Positions 43,220 to 51,959 of a DNA stretch of 64,000 nucleotides are shown here, piece after piece. Each line of letters starts with the position of its first letter. Position 1 is the first letter of the stretch. The translations under genes were made by a program, and so were the position numbers. The notes beneath the pieces are model-generated. The model saw only the letters and a list, made by a program, of their open reading frames with translations. It had not been told where the DNA came from and ran no database searches. The stretch spans positions 7,564,001-7,628,000 of the forward strand of contig NZ_CP108414.1 in NCBI RefSeq assembly GCF_035978755.1. Reading direction: 5' to 3'. Source of the stretch: Streptomyces sp. NBC_01298 (GTDB lineage: Bacteria > Actinomycetota > Actinomycetes > Streptomycetales > Streptomycetaceae).

Positions 43220-44908
43220 GTGATACGCAACGCGGCGCTGGGGAGCGCCGCCACTCTGATCACCGGCACGCTGGCGGCGGGCCTGCTGCTCGCCCCGTCC
43301 GCGTCGGCCTCGCAGGCCTTCGAGTCCGGGTCCTACGGCCGGGACAACCCGATCGCCGAGGCGATCGGCACCCAGATCGCCGCCGCCCGCGCGGCCCGCG
43401 CCGGGATCGACTGGAAGGACTGTCCGGCCGACTGGGGCTTCGCGGCGCCCATCCAGTGCGGCTACGTGAAGGTCCCGCTCGACTACAGCAAGCCCTTCGG
43501 CAAGACGATCGACCTCGCGGTCGACCGGGCCGTCAGCACCGGCACCAAGGAAGAGCGCCAGGGCGCGCTCATCTACAACCCGGGCGGCCCCGGCGGCTCC
43601 GGCATGCGCTTCCCCCGCCGCAGCACCACCAACAGCCCGCTGTGGGTGAACACCGCCAAGGCGTACGACTTTGTCGGCTTCGACCCGCGCGGCGTGGGCC
43701 ACTCCGCGCCGATCTCCTGCATCGACCCGCAGGAGTACGTCAAGGTCCCCAAGGCCGACCCGGTGCCGGACAGCAAGGCCGACAAGGACGCCCAGCGCAA
43801 GCTGGCCGAGGAGTACGCGGACGGCTGCAAGGAGCGCAGCGGCGAGATGCTGCCGTTCATGACCACGCCGAACGTCGCGCGTGACCTGGACGTCATCCGT
43901 GCCGCCCTCGGCGAGAAGAAGCTGAACTTCCTCGGCGTCTCCTACGGCACCTACATCGGCGGGGTCTACGCGACCCTGTTCCCGACGCACGTGCGCCGCA
44001 TGATCGTCGACAGCGTGGTGGACCCGTCCCGCGACAACATCTGGTACGAGGCCAACCTCGGCCAGGACATCGCCTTCCAGACGCGCTGGAACGACTGGGA
44101 GGACTGGGTCGCCAAGAACGACGCCTCCTTCCACCTCGGCACCACCCGCGCCGCGGTCGAGGCCAAGTGGCTGACGCTGCGCGCCAAGGCCAAGGCCAAC
44201 CCGCTCGGCGGGATCGTCGGCCCGGCCGAGCTCATCGGCTTCTTCCAGAGCGCCCCGTACTACGACTCCTCCTGGGTGCCCGTCGCCCAGACCTGGGCCG
44301 CGTACGAGGCCGGGGACGAGCAGGCGCTGATCGACGCCATCGCCCCCGACATGAGCGACACCGCGGGCAACGCCTCGGCGGAGAACGGCAACGCCGTCTA
44401 CACCGCCGTGGAGTGCGCCGACGCCAAGTGGCCCACCAGCTGGTCCAAGTGGGACCGCGACAACACCAAGCTGCACGCCCAGTACCCCTTCATGACCTGG
44501 GCCAACGCGTGGATGAACCTGCCCTGCGCCACCTGGAAGTCCAAGCAGCACAACGCGATCGAGGTCGGGGTCGGCGCCCACCGCGGCCTGCCGCCGGTGC
44601 TGATCGTGCAGTCCGAGCGTGACGCCGCCACGCCGTACAAGGGCGGGGTCTCCCTGCACAAGCGGCTCGCCGGCTCGCGTCTGATCACCGAGAAGGACGC
44701 CGGCTCGCACGGTGTCACCAGCCTGGTGAACCCCTGCGTCAACACCCGGGTCGACACCTACCTGCTCACCGGCAAGGTGGACGCCCAGGACGTGACGTGC
44801 GCTCCGCACGCCACCCCGGTGGCCCCGGCCCCCGTCGCCGCCAAGCTGATCGCGCCGGCCCCGGCCGCCGACCAGCGGGCGATCGACGAGCGCCCGGCCA
44901 TCCGCTAG
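43220..44908 (+). CDS. Secreted alpha/beta hydrolase (S33 tripeptidyl aminopeptidase-like)
   Basis: A 562-residue exported hydrolase of the Streptomyces Tap/SlpD type. The N-terminus MIRNAALGSAATLITGTLAAGLLLAPSASA is a Sec signal peptide with an Ala-Ser-Ala site. The catalytic domain has the oxyanion motif NPGGPGGSGM, the nucleophile Ser241 in GVSYGTY, the aspartate in VQSERDAATPY and the histidine in AGSHGVT. Such enzymes trim short peptides from extracellular proteins. The GTG at 43220 follows a GGGGGAA. The C-terminal domain (PF08386-like) and normal length suggest it is active. Confidence 0.9.
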   Translation: MIRNAALGSAATLITGTLAAGLLLAPSASASQAFESGSYGRDNPIAEAIGTQIAAARAARAGIDWKDCPADWGFAAPIQCGYVKVPLDYSKPFGKTIDLAVDRAVSTGTKEERQGALIYNPGGPGGSGMRFPRRSTTNSPLWVNTAKAYDFVGFDPRGVGHSAPISCIDPQEYVKVPKADPVPDSKADKDAQRKLAEEYADGCKERSGEMLPFMTTPNVARDLDVIRAALGEKKLNFLGVSYGTYIGGVYATLFPTHVRRMIVDSVVDPSRDNIWYEANLGQDIAFQTRWNDWEDWVAKNDASFHLGTTRAAVEAKWLTLRAKAKANPLGGIVGPAELIGFFQSAPYYDSSWVPVAQTWAAYEAGDEQALIDAIAPDMSDTAGNASAENGNAVYTAVECADAKWPTSWSKWDRDNTKLHAQYPFMTWANAWMNLPCATWKSKQHNAIEVGVGAHRGLPPVLIVQSERDAATPYKGGVSLHKRLAGSRLITEKDAGSHGVTSLVNPCVNTRVDTYLLTGKVDAQDVTCAPHATPVAPAPVAAKLIAPAPAADQRAIDERPAIR

Positions 44909-44912
44909 CGGG

Positions 44913-44937
44913 GCCGTGCGGGCAGAGCCCGCACGGC
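44913..44937. terminator. Hairpin between convergent S33 and PlsC genes
   Basis: GCCGTGCGGGC and GCCCGCACGGC make a perfect 11-bp stem with loop AGA, directly after the S33 peptidase stop. Confidence 0.75.
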
Positions 44938-44954
44938 ACGGCACGGGAGAAGGC

Positions 44955-45665
44955 TCAGCGCGTCCTGCGCCGGGCCTTCTTCCGTGCTTCCTCTTCCTCC
45001 GCCTTGACCTCGCCGGCGTACCGGTCCACGTACTCCTGGCCGGACAGGGCGAGGACCTCGTACATGATCTCGTCGGTGACGGCCCGCAGCACGGCCCGCT
45101 CGCCCTCCATCCCTTCGTACCGGGCAAAGTCCAGCGGCCTGCCGAAGCGGATCGTGACCCGGCGGATGCTGGGGATCTTCTGCCCGGGCGGCTGGATCTC
45201 GAAGGTCCCGACCATCGCGCACGGGACGACGGGCACCTTGGCGCCCAGCGCCATCGCGGCCACGCCCACCTTGCCCTTGTAGAGCCGCCCGTCGTGCGAG
45301 CGGGTGCCCTCCGGGTAGATGCCGAGCAGTTCGCCCTTGGCCAGCACCCCGAGCCCCTCGCGGAGCGCCGCCTGACCGGCGTCCTTGCCGGAGCGGTCCA
45401 CCGGGATCTGGCCGGCGCTGCGGAAGAAGGCGGCCGTGAGCCGCCCCTTCAGGCCCGGTCCGGTGAAGTACTCGGCCTTGGCGAGGAAGGTGATGCGCCG
45501 GCCCAGGATCGCCGGCATCAGGAAGTGGTCGGAGAAGGAGAGGTGGTTGCCCGCGATGATCGCGGCCCCGTCCTCCGGAATGTTCTCCAGGCCTTCGATG
45601 CGGGGCCGGAACAGGAGCCGCAGCAGCGGCCCCAGGATCACGTGCTTGAGCAAGTGGTAGAACAC
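44955..45665 (-). CDS. 1-acylglycerol-3-phosphate acyltransferase (PlsC-like)
   Basis: A 236-residue membrane-associated acyltransferase for phospholipid synthesis. Motif I is GNHLSFSDHFLMP (HxxxxD), motif II is YFTGPGLKGRL, motif III is LGIYPEGTRSHDG (EGTRS), and motif IV is VPVVPCAMVG. The N-terminus (FYHLLKHVILGPLLRLLF) is a membrane-associating helix and the C-terminus is strongly basic. It probably uses acyl-CoA or acyl-ACP. Convergent with the S33 peptidase. Confidence 0.9.
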   Translation of the reverse strand: MFYHLLKHVILGPLLRLLFRPRIEGLENIPEDGAAIIAGNHLSFSDHFLMPAILGRRITFLAKAEYFTGPGLKGRLTAAFFRSAGQIPVDRSGKDAGQAALREGLGVLAKGELLGIYPEGTRSHDGRLYKGKVGVAAMALGAKVPVVPCAMVGTFEIQPPGQKIPSIRRVTIRFGRPLDFARYEGMEGERAVLRAVTDEIMYEVLALSGQEYVDRYAGEVKAEEEEARKKARRRTR

Positions 45666-45797
45666 CAGGCGGCTCCCGTCGACGTCCCATGGTCACGGAC
45701 ATCCTACGGACGGCTCGCCAGGGGCGTGGAGGGCGCGGTCACTCAGTACCTACTCAGGCACCTACTCAGCTACCGCCCTGCTCGGGTGCCGCCCTAC

Positions 45798-45956
45798 TCA
45801 CGTACCGCCCGAGGCGGCCATGCCCGCGGTGAGCAGCCCCAGCACCACCCAGCCGAACCACAGCCAGCCGTTGCTTCCGAGGGCCACGGAATACGTGGCG
45901 ATCGCCACCAGAGAGGCGAAGGTCATCAGCGCCATAGCCTTCACGGATCCGGTCAT
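45798..45956 (-). CDS. Small hypothetical membrane protein
   Basis: A 52-residue protein with two membrane helices (AMALMTFASLVAIATYSVAL and WLWFGWVVLGLLTAGMAA) and almost no loop. It starts with ATG at 45956, 32 bp after the CtaG-like gene in the same direction, so the two are likely co-transcribed. I do not recognise a named family; the size and position suggest a helper of the cytochrome oxidase assembly protein, which is only inference. Confidence 0.6.
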   Translation of the reverse strand: MTGSVKAMALMTFASLVAIATYSVALGSNGWLWFGWVVLGLLTAGMAASGGT

Positions 45957-45988
45957 GCCCCATGGTGGCGCCTGAAGGTGGTTCCGCG

Positions 45989-46966
45989 CTACTGGCCACG
46001 CGCTTGGAGCGAGGCCAGATACGAGTTGTAGGCCGCCAGCTCCTGATCGCCGTTGCGGTCCTCGGACCGGTCGGAGCGATTCGCCGCCCGCTGTTCCGAG
46101 TGGTACCACTGGTAGACCAGCGCGATCAGCACCAGCACCGAGGGGATCTCGCTGAAGGCCCAGGCGATGCCGCCGCCCCACTGCTGGTCGAGCAGCGGGT
46201 CGATGCCGAGGGAGGCGGGCGGGTTCGCGTACGTCTTGATCATCGGCTCGCTGCCCATCATCAGCGCGATGCCGAAGAAGGCGTGGAAGGGCATTCCCGC
46301 GAACAGCTCCAGCATCCGCATCACGTAGCCGGGGCGGTGCGGACCCGGGTCCACACCCATGATCGGCCAGAAGAAGACGAGGCCGACGGCGAGGAAGTGC
46401 ACCATCATCGCGATGTGACCGGTCTTCGACCCCATCAGGAAATCGAAGAGCGGGGTGAAGTAGAGGCCGTAGAGGCTCGCGATGAACACCGGGATGGTGA
46501 ACACCGGATGGGTGATCACCTTCATGTACCGGCTGTGCAGGAGCATCAACAGCAGCTCGCGCGGCCCCTTGTGACCGCGGGCGGCCGGCGCCAGCGCGCG
46601 CAGCGCCAGCGTCACGGGCGCGCCCAGCAGCAGCAGGATCGGGCTGAGCATGCTGATCACCATGTGCTGCACCATGTGCACGCTGAACATGACCATGCCG
46701 TAGTCGTTCAGCTTGGTGCACATCATCAGGGCCACGCTCAGCACGCCGATGGTGAAGGCGACCGTCCGCCCGAGCGGCCAGGCGTCCCCGCGCCGCCGCA
46801 GCCGCACCACGCCCCACCCGTACAGGGCGAGGCCGAGGAGCGAGCCGATCAGGAAGAAGGCGTCGAAGGAGAACTCCAGCCCGCGCCCGAGGGTGAAGGG
46901 CGGCAGGTCCATGTCCATGCCGGGCATGTCCATGCCGTCGTGCGCGAGGTAGCTCAATCTCTTCAC
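45989..46966 (-). CDS. ctaG: Cytochrome c oxidase assembly protein (CtaG, Caa3 type)
   Basis: A 325-residue polytopic membrane protein of the Caa3_CtaG family, required in Bacillus for assembly of caa3 oxidase and linked to copper supply. About seven hydrophobic segments are visible, with conserved histidines in MFSVHMVQHMVISM and MVHFLAVGLVFFWPIMG. The N-terminus is Met-rich (HDGMDMPGMDMDL), a possible copper-binding feature outside the membrane. The GTG at 46966 sits directly against an AAGGA; the in-frame TTG three codons later (46957) has a better spacing and may be the true start. A 52-residue membrane protein is encoded just downstream. Confidence 0.88.
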   Translation of the reverse strand: MKRLSYLAHDGMDMPGMDMDLPPFTLGRGLEFSFDAFFLIGSLLGLALYGWGVVRLRRRGDAWPLGRTVAFTIGVLSVALMMCTKLNDYGMVMFSVHMVQHMVISMLSPILLLLGAPVTLALRALAPAARGHKGPRELLLMLLHSRYMKVITHPVFTIPVFIASLYGLYFTPLFDFLMGSKTGHIAMMVHFLAVGLVFFWPIMGVDPGPHRPGYVMRMLELFAGMPFHAFFGIALMMGSEPMIKTYANPPASLGIDPLLDQQWGGGIAWAFSEIPSVLVLIALVYQWYHSEQRAANRSDRSEDRNGDQELAAYNSYLASLQARGQ

Positions 46967-46992
46967 TCCTTGACCCGTGGTGCCCCACCACA

Positions 46993-47036
46993 GTAATGCC
47001 GCCCCCGGACGGGAATCGTCCGGGGGCGGCCATTAC
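46993..47036. terminator. Hairpin downstream of pfkA
   Basis: GTAATG-CCGCCCCCGGAC pairs with GTCCGGGGGCGG-CATTAC with one bulge, a long stem 29 bp past the pfkA stop and before the ctaG-like gene. Confidence 0.75.
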
Positions 47037-47064
47037 GGGAGTGACCCGTGGAAAAGGGGAAAGA

Positions 47065-48093
47065 TCACAGGACGTTCTGCGCCTCGTCGTAGCGCTCGGA
47101 GGGGACCGTCTTCAGGGTCTGCACGGCCTCGTCGAGCGGGACCATGACGATGTCCGTGCCGCGCAGGGCCGTCAGCATCCCGAACTCGCCCCGGTGGGCG
47201 GCCTCCACCGCGTGCCAGCCGAAGCGGGTCGCGAGGACGCGGTCGTACGCCGTGGGCGTGCCGCCGCGCTGGACGTGGCCCAGGATGACCGGCCGGGCCT
47301 CCTTGCCGAGACGTTCCTCCAGCTCGACGGCGAGCCGGTTGCCTATGCCGGCGAACCGCTCGTGGCCGTACATGTCGGTGCCGCCCTCCTCCAGCGCCAT
47401 CGAGCTGCCCTCGGCGGGCTTGGCGCCCTCGGCGACCACGACGATCGCGAAGCGCTTGCCCTGCTCGAAGCGTTCGCCGACGACCGCCGTCAGCTCCTCG
47501 ATGTCGAAGGGGCGCTCCGGCACGACGATGGCGTGCGCGCCGGCCGCCATGCCCGAGTGCAGGGCGATCCAGCCGGTGTGGCGGCCCATGACCTCCACGA
47601 CCATCACGCGCTGGTGGGACTCCGCGGTGGTCTTCAGCCGGTCCAGGGCCTCGGTGGCGACCCCGACCGCGGTGTCGAAGCCGAAGGTGACGTCGGTGGA
47701 GGCGATGTCGTTGTCGATCGTCTTCGGGACGCCGACGATCGGCAGGCCGCCCTGCGACAGCAGGTTCGCGGCCTTCAGGGTGCCCTCGCCGCCGATCGGG
47801 ATGATGGCGTCCAGGCCGAGATCGGCGACGTGGCCGCGGGCCCGCTCCACGCCGTCGCGCAGATGGGCGGGCTGGACCCGGGAGGAACCCAGAATCGTTC
47901 CGCCGCGGGCCAGGATGCCGCTCACGGCGTCCAGGTCGAGCTTGCGGTAGTCGCACTCCAGCAGGCCGCGCCAGCCGTCGTGGAAACCGATGACCTCGTC
48001 CCCGTGGTCGACGACGGCGCGGTGCACGACGGAGCGGATGACGGCATTGAGCCCGGGGCAGTCGCCTCCGGAAGTGAGCACACCAATGCGCAT
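47065..48093 (-). CDS. pfkA: 6-phosphofructokinase
   Basis: Phosphorylates fructose 6-phosphate in glycolysis. The 342-residue actinobacterial (group III) enzyme has the ATP motif VLTSGGDCPGLNAVIRS at the start, the cofactor-specificity loop IPIGGEGTLKAANL with Gly at the position that selects ATP over pyrophosphate, the active-site PKTIDNDI and MVVEVMGRHTGWIAL, and RVLATRFGWHAVEAA near the C-terminus. The ATG at 48093 is supported by the conserved MRIGVLTSGGDC. Streptomycetes carry several pfkA copies; which one this is cannot be told. Confidence 0.95.
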   Translation of the reverse strand: MRIGVLTSGGDCPGLNAVIRSVVHRAVVDHGDEVIGFHDGWRGLLECDYRKLDLDAVSGILARGGTILGSSRVQPAHLRDGVERARGHVADLGLDAIIPIGGEGTLKAANLLSQGGLPIVGVPKTIDNDIASTDVTFGFDTAVGVATEALDRLKTTAESHQRVMVVEVMGRHTGWIALHSGMAAGAHAIVVPERPFDIEELTAVVGERFEQGKRFAIVVVAEGAKPAEGSSMALEEGGTDMYGHERFAGIGNRLAVELEERLGKEARPVILGHVQRGGTPTAYDRVLATRFGWHAVEAAHRGEFGMLTALRGTDIVMVPLDEAVQTLKTVPSERYDEAQNVL

Positions 48094-48283
48094 GGCAGGA
48101 GGACCTTTGCAACGTGGGCCGACGACCGGACCACGTCGTCCGGTTGGAACTACCCAGCACCCTACAAGCGGATCGAGGGTGGACTGAACCATCCTCCACA
48201 TGCTGGTCAGATCAGTCGTACGAAAACACGTCGGCCCGGACCCCACCAGGGGAATCCGGGCCGAACGAAGGGTGCCTCGAGGG

Positions 48284-49012
48284 CTACGCGGGCTGCGTGG
48301 CCGCCGCGATCCGCTCGGCGCGCAGCGCGTCGTACCAGCGGTCGTCGATGGGCGGCAGCGCGTTCACGTCGAGGGCCAGCTTCAGCAGCAGGTCCGCGAT
48401 CTGCGGGTTGCGGGCCAGCACGGGACCGTGCATGTACGTGCCGAACACGGTGTCGTTGTACGCGCCTTCGGTGCCGTCGCCGGTGCCGTTGCCCCGGCCC
48501 ATCGAGACGCGGGCGAAGGGCTTGGCCGTCGGGCCGAGGTGCGTGACGCCCTGGTGGTTCTCGAAGCCGGTCAGCTGCGGCAGCCCGAGCCGCGGGTCGA
48601 TGTCGCCCAGCACGTCGCCGACGCACCGCTCGCCCTCGCCGCGCACGGTCACCACGTCCAGCAGGCCGAGGCCCTGCTGCCGCTCGCCCACGTCGTTGAC
48701 GAACTCCTGGCCCAGGATCTGGTATCCGGCGCAGACGGAGAAGACGATCGCCCCGTTCGAGACGGCGCGCTCCAGACCGCCGTCGCGCACCAGCCGCTCC
48801 GCGGCCAGCCGCTGCGGCCGGTCCTCGCCGCCGCCGATCAGGTAGATGTCGCCCGAGGTCGGGATGGGCTGGTCGCTGCGCACGTCCACGCGCTGCACGT
48901 CCAGGCCGCGCCGGCGGGCCCGGCGCTCGACGACCAGGGCGTTGCCCTGGTCTCCGTACGTGCTGAGCAGGTCGGGGTAGACCCACACCAGACGCAGGCT
49001 GTTGTCGCTCAT
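48284..49012 (-). CDS. gatD: GatD-type glutamine amidotransferase
   Basis: A 242-residue class I glutaminase that supplies ammonia to MurT for amidation of the second-position D-glutamate in lipid II. The nucleophile cysteine lies in VFSVCAGYQILGQEF (near residue 95), and the glycine-rich turn is DIYLIGGGEDRPQRLA. Later ENHQGVTHLGPTAKPFA and GTYMHGPVLARNP carry the conserved histidine. It starts 19 bp after the murT stop in the same direction, the usual pair. The gap of 190 bp to pfkA holds no recognised feature. Confidence 0.92.
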   Translation of the reverse strand: MSDNSLRLVWVYPDLLSTYGDQGNALVVERRARRRGLDVQRVDVRSDQPIPTSGDIYLIGGGEDRPQRLAAERLVRDGGLERAVSNGAIVFSVCAGYQILGQEFVNDVGERQQGLGLLDVVTVRGEGERCVGDVLGDIDPRLGLPQLTGFENHQGVTHLGPTAKPFARVSMGRGNGTGDGTEGAYNDTVFGTYMHGPVLARNPQIADLLLKLALDVNALPPIDDRWYDALRAERIAAATQPA

Positions 49013-49031
49013 GCTCTTGTCCTTATGGGTA

Positions 49032-50270
49032 CTAGTTGCCGACGCGGCGGCGCACGTCCTGGAAGGCGGTGTAGTTGGCGATCAGCTCGATCTGTCCGGG
49101 CGGCGCCAGCTGCACGGCCTCGTCGAGGGTCTCGCACACCCGGAAGTCCAGGCCCGCGACTTCCAGACGGACCGCGAGGTCCAGCTTGCGGTCGCCGATC
49201 ACGAAGATCGGGTGGCCGGCCAGGCGCGGGTAGTCCACGTCCCACAGCCAGGAGGTGTCGGTACCGTCCGCGCCGCGGGCGTTGACCGAGAGGATCACCG
49301 GGGTCGGCGGCGGGTCGATCAGGGAGAAGGTCTCCAGCCAGCCGGCCGGGTTCTTCGCGAGCAGCAGGCGCAGTTCGCGGCCCTGGAAGCTCACCACGTC
49401 GTAGCGTCCGGCGACGGCCTGCACCTGGTACATCCGCTCCAGCGCCACCTGCGGCGGGACGCCGAAGACGGCTGCGACGGCGGCCGAGGTGGCCGCGTTC
49501 GCCTTGTTGGCGCGGCCCGGGAGCTGCAGGCTGATCGGCCAGGCGCTGCCGTGCGGGTCGAGCACGTGGTCACCGGAGAGCACCCAGCTGGGGGTGGGTC
49601 GCCGGAAACCGCACTCGCCGCAGAACCAGTCGTCGCCCGGGCGCTGCATGACGCCACCGCAGGAGGGGCACGACCAGGCGTCGTCCTTCCACTCCTGGCC
49701 GGCCGCGACCCACACCACGTTCTGCGAGGAGGAGGCGGCCCACACGATGAGCGGGTCGTCCGCGTTCGCGACGACGACCGCCTTGGAGCCCGAGAGGCCC
49801 TCGCGCCACTTCTCCGCGAGCATGCGGGTCTCGGCGGCGCGGTCCAGCTGGTCGCGGGAGAGGTTCAGCAGGGCGATCACCTTGGGGGTGACGTCCCGGG
49901 CCACTCCGGCCAGGTACTTCTCGTCCACCTCGATGACGCCGTACCGGGCGTCGGAGCCGCCCGCCAGGGCGGAGGTGATGCCCGCCGGCATGTTCGCGCC
50001 CAGCGCGTTGGAGACGACCGGACCGCTGGCCCGCAGGGCCTCCGCGATGAGCCGGGTCGTCGTGGTCTTGCCGTTCGTCGCCGAGACGAGGACGACGTCG
50101 AGATGCTGCGCCAGTGCGCCGAGGAGATCGGGGTCGAGTTTGAGCGCGACCTTGCCTCCGATCACCGATCCGCTTCCGCGTCCCGCGGCCCGCGACACCG
50201 CCGCCGCGGCCTTGCCCGCCGTCACGGCCAGCTTGGCCCGCGGCGAAAGCGGCTCTGTGTTGCCTGCCAT
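49032..50270 (-). CDS. murT: Lipid II isoglutaminyl synthase subunit MurT
   Basis: Mur-ligase-like subunit that amidates lipid II D-Glu with ammonia from GatD. The 412-residue protein has the ATP motif VSATNGKTTTTRLIAEAL near residue 62 and the Mur-ligase middle-domain pieces ALLNLSRDQLDR and VVANADDPLIVW. A four-cysteine ribbon follows (CPSCGGVM and FCGECGFRRP, about residues 198-222), with a C-terminal DUF1727 domain. The zinc ribbon is a known feature of MurT. The ATG at 50270 has AAGGAGG about ten bases upstream. gatD follows immediately. Confidence 0.93.
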   Translation of the reverse strand: MAGNTEPLSPRAKLAVTAGKAAAAVSRAAGRGSGSVIGGKVALKLDPDLLGALAQHLDVVLVSATNGKTTTTRLIAEALRASGPVVSNALGANMPAGITSALAGGSDARYGVIEVDEKYLAGVARDVTPKVIALLNLSRDQLDRAAETRMLAEKWREGLSGSKAVVVANADDPLIVWAASSSQNVVWVAAGQEWKDDAWSCPSCGGVMQRPGDDWFCGECGFRRPTPSWVLSGDHVLDPHGSAWPISLQLPGRANKANAATSAAVAAVFGVPPQVALERMYQVQAVAGRYDVVSFQGRELRLLLAKNPAGWLETFSLIDPPPTPVILSVNARGADGTDTSWLWDVDYPRLAGHPIFVIGDRKLDLAVRLEVAGLDFRVCETLDEAVQLAPPGQIELIANYTAFQDVRRRVGN

Positions 50271-50393
50271 CGTCCCTTGTCCTCCTTGCGTCGGTCGCCC
50301 CCAGCCTATCCATGACCTGCCCGCGCCCTGACCGCGGCGCCCCCGGTCCGCCGAAGATCTCCTCATATAGTCGCCCGTCGTACTCTTACGGCC

Positions 50394-50957
50394 ATGCGAC
50401 AGCGCCCCCTCCCCGGTACCTCCGGCATCGTCCGCACCATGAGCCTGCTGGGCGACCCGGTGCTCCATTCCGCTTGTGCGGAGGTCACCGAGTTCGGCCC
50501 GGCCCTCGACCGGCTCATCGAGGACATGTTCGCCACGATGTACGCCGCGCAGGGCGTGGGTCTCGCCGCGAACCAGATCGGTGTCGGGCAGCGGGTGTTC
50601 GTATACGACTGCCCCGACGACGAGGACGTCCGCCACGTCGGGCACGTCGTCAACCCGCGGCTGGTGTCCGCCGACGGGGACGAGTTCCTCGGTCCCGAGG
50701 GCTGCCTGTCCCTGCCGGGGCTGGAGGCGGGGACGCCCCGCTACGACAACGCGGTGGTGGAGGGTGTCACGTCGGACGGCGCGGCCGTGCGGATCTCCGG
50801 GACCGGGTTCTTCGCGCGGTGTTTGCAGCACGAGTGCGATCACCTGGCCGGTGGGGTGTACGCGGACCGGGTGACCGGGTTGCGGGCCCGTCGCCTGCGG
50901 CGGGCCATCCGCAAGACGGACTGGGGTCTCGCGGGGCTGCGCGCGCTGGGGGAGTGA
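50394..50957 (+). CDS. def: Peptide deformylase
   Basis: Removes the formyl group from the N-terminal methionine of new proteins. The 187-residue enzyme has all three family motifs: GVGLAANQIGV (motif 1), EGCLSLPG (motif 2, metal-binding Cys) and QHECDHLAG (motif 3, HExxH metal site). Streptomyces have several deformylases; this is a stand-alone copy, divergent from murT and not next to fmt. The ATG at 50394 begins a plausible N-terminus. After its stop comes a GC-rich repeat region. Confidence 0.93.
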   Translation: MRQRPLPGTSGIVRTMSLLGDPVLHSACAEVTEFGPALDRLIEDMFATMYAAQGVGLAANQIGVGQRVFVYDCPDDEDVRHVGHVVNPRLVSADGDEFLGPEGCLSLPGLEAGTPRYDNAVVEGVTSDGAAVRISGTGFFARCLQHECDHLAGGVYADRVTGLRARRLRRAIRKTDWGLAGLRALGE

Positions 50958-50974
50958 GCCCGGCGGGGCCGGGG

Positions 50975-51128
50975 TCCTGGGGCTCCGCCCCGGACCCCGC
51001 GCCTCAAACGCCGGCGGGGCTGGATGTGGCCCCGGCGGCGCCGGATGTGCCCGGGCGGGCCCGCGGGAGCGGATGCGGCCCCGCATGCGCCGGATGTGCC
51101 CGGGCGGCGCCGGGTGCCCGCGGCGGAC
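50975..51128. repeat. GC-rich intergenic repeat between convergent genes
   Basis: Contains CCTCAAACGCCGGCGGGGC, the reverse complement of the repeat core seen at 16.1-16.45 kb, and two copies of a 21-bp direct repeat (GCGCCGGATGTGCCCGGGCGG at about 51038 and 51087). It separates def from the convergent TetR gene. Confidence 0.65.
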
Positions 51129-51773
51129 TCAGAAGCCCGGGCCGTCCGCTCTGTTGCCCGCCGTGGCCAGGCGGCCCCAGAGGAGGTCGGTGAGGGCGCT
51201 GACCAGCTCCGTGCGGTCGCAGGGGCGTTCGCCGAGCCACCAGTCGCCCGCCGCGTGCATCATGCCGACGATGCCGTGGCCCCAGACCCGCGCGAGGCGT
51301 TCGCCGCCGGGGCCCAGGTCCACGCGTTCGCCGATCACCTGGGCCAGTTCCTCGCCGAGGCGGCGCAGCAGCGGGGCCGAGTGCAGGCCCACGTCGAAGC
51401 CGCGCTCCGGGGCCTGGGAATCCTCGGCCGGGTGCATGAGGAAGCGGTAGACCTGGGGGCGGGCCTCGATCGCGGCGAGATAGGTGTCGAGGGTCGCCTC
51501 CACCCGGCGCCGCCGCTCGGCGGGGGCGTCGAGGGCCGCGCGCAGCGAGTCGAGCAGGGCGTCCGTGTGCCGGACGGCCAGGGCCTGGTAGAGGCCCGCC
51601 TTGTCGCCGAAGTGGCGGTAGAGGATGGGCTTGGTGATCCCGGCCTCCGCCGCGATGGCGTTCATGGACGCCTTGGGGCCGTCCCTGAGGACGACCCGGT
51701 CGGCGGCCTCCAGCAGCTCCCGCCGCCGGCGTTCACCCGCTCCCGGCTCGCCGGACTGCCGTGTGGTCTCCAT
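51129..51773 (-). CDS. TetR family transcriptional regulator
   Basis: A 214-residue TetR repressor. The helix-turn-helix is RRELLEAADRVVLRDGPKASMNAIAAEAGITKPILYRHFGDKAGLYQAL (residues about 16-64), including the ITKPILYRHFGDKAGL recognition helix pattern. The C-terminal ligand domain is helical and of the TetR_C type linked to fatty-acid metabolism, though specificity cannot be read. It is divergent from an acyl-CoA dehydrogenase gene, and two palindromes in the intervening region suit a TetR operator, so it probably represses that gene and itself. Confidence 0.9.
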   Translation of the reverse strand: METTRQSGEPGAGERRRRELLEAADRVVLRDGPKASMNAIAAEAGITKPILYRHFGDKAGLYQALAVRHTDALLDSLRAALDAPAERRRRVEATLDTYLAAIEARPQVYRFLMHPAEDSQAPERGFDVGLHSAPLLRRLGEELAQVIGERVDLGPGGERLARVWGHGIVGMMHAAGDWWLGERPCDRTELVSALTDLLWGRLATAGNRADGPGF

Positions 51774-51872
51774 GCCGTGTCACTCCCCGCCCTTGCGATG
51801 TCCTTCAGGCCCACGCAACGTAACACCCCGCACACCCCGGTGATCTCATCGGACGCCCGTGATCGCCGCTGC

Positions 51873-51902
51873 TTGACAGTGCTTACCGGCCGGTAACAGA
51901 CT
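51873..51902 (+). promoter_or_regulatory. Promoter of the acyl-CoA dehydrogenase gene
   Basis: TTGACA, an 18-bp spacer and CAGACT form a good vegetative promoter. A TetR-type palindrome fills the spacer. Transcription would start near 51909. Confidence 0.55.
51883..51896. promoter_or_regulatory. TetR-type operator 1
   Basis: TTACCGGCCGGTAA is a perfect 14-bp palindrome between the -35 and -10 hexamers, where bound repressor would block polymerase. Confidence 0.55.
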
Positions 51903-51917
51903 GGAGTCGGCGTGGGG

Positions 51918-51932
51918 GTTACCGTTGGTAAC
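51918..51932. promoter_or_regulatory. TetR-type operator 2
   Basis: GTTACC-GTT-GGTAAC has the same TTACC/GGTAA half-sites as operator 1 and lies just after the predicted transcription start. Confidence 0.5.
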
Positions 51933-51959
51933 AACTTCTAGACGAAAGATGGAGGGGAC

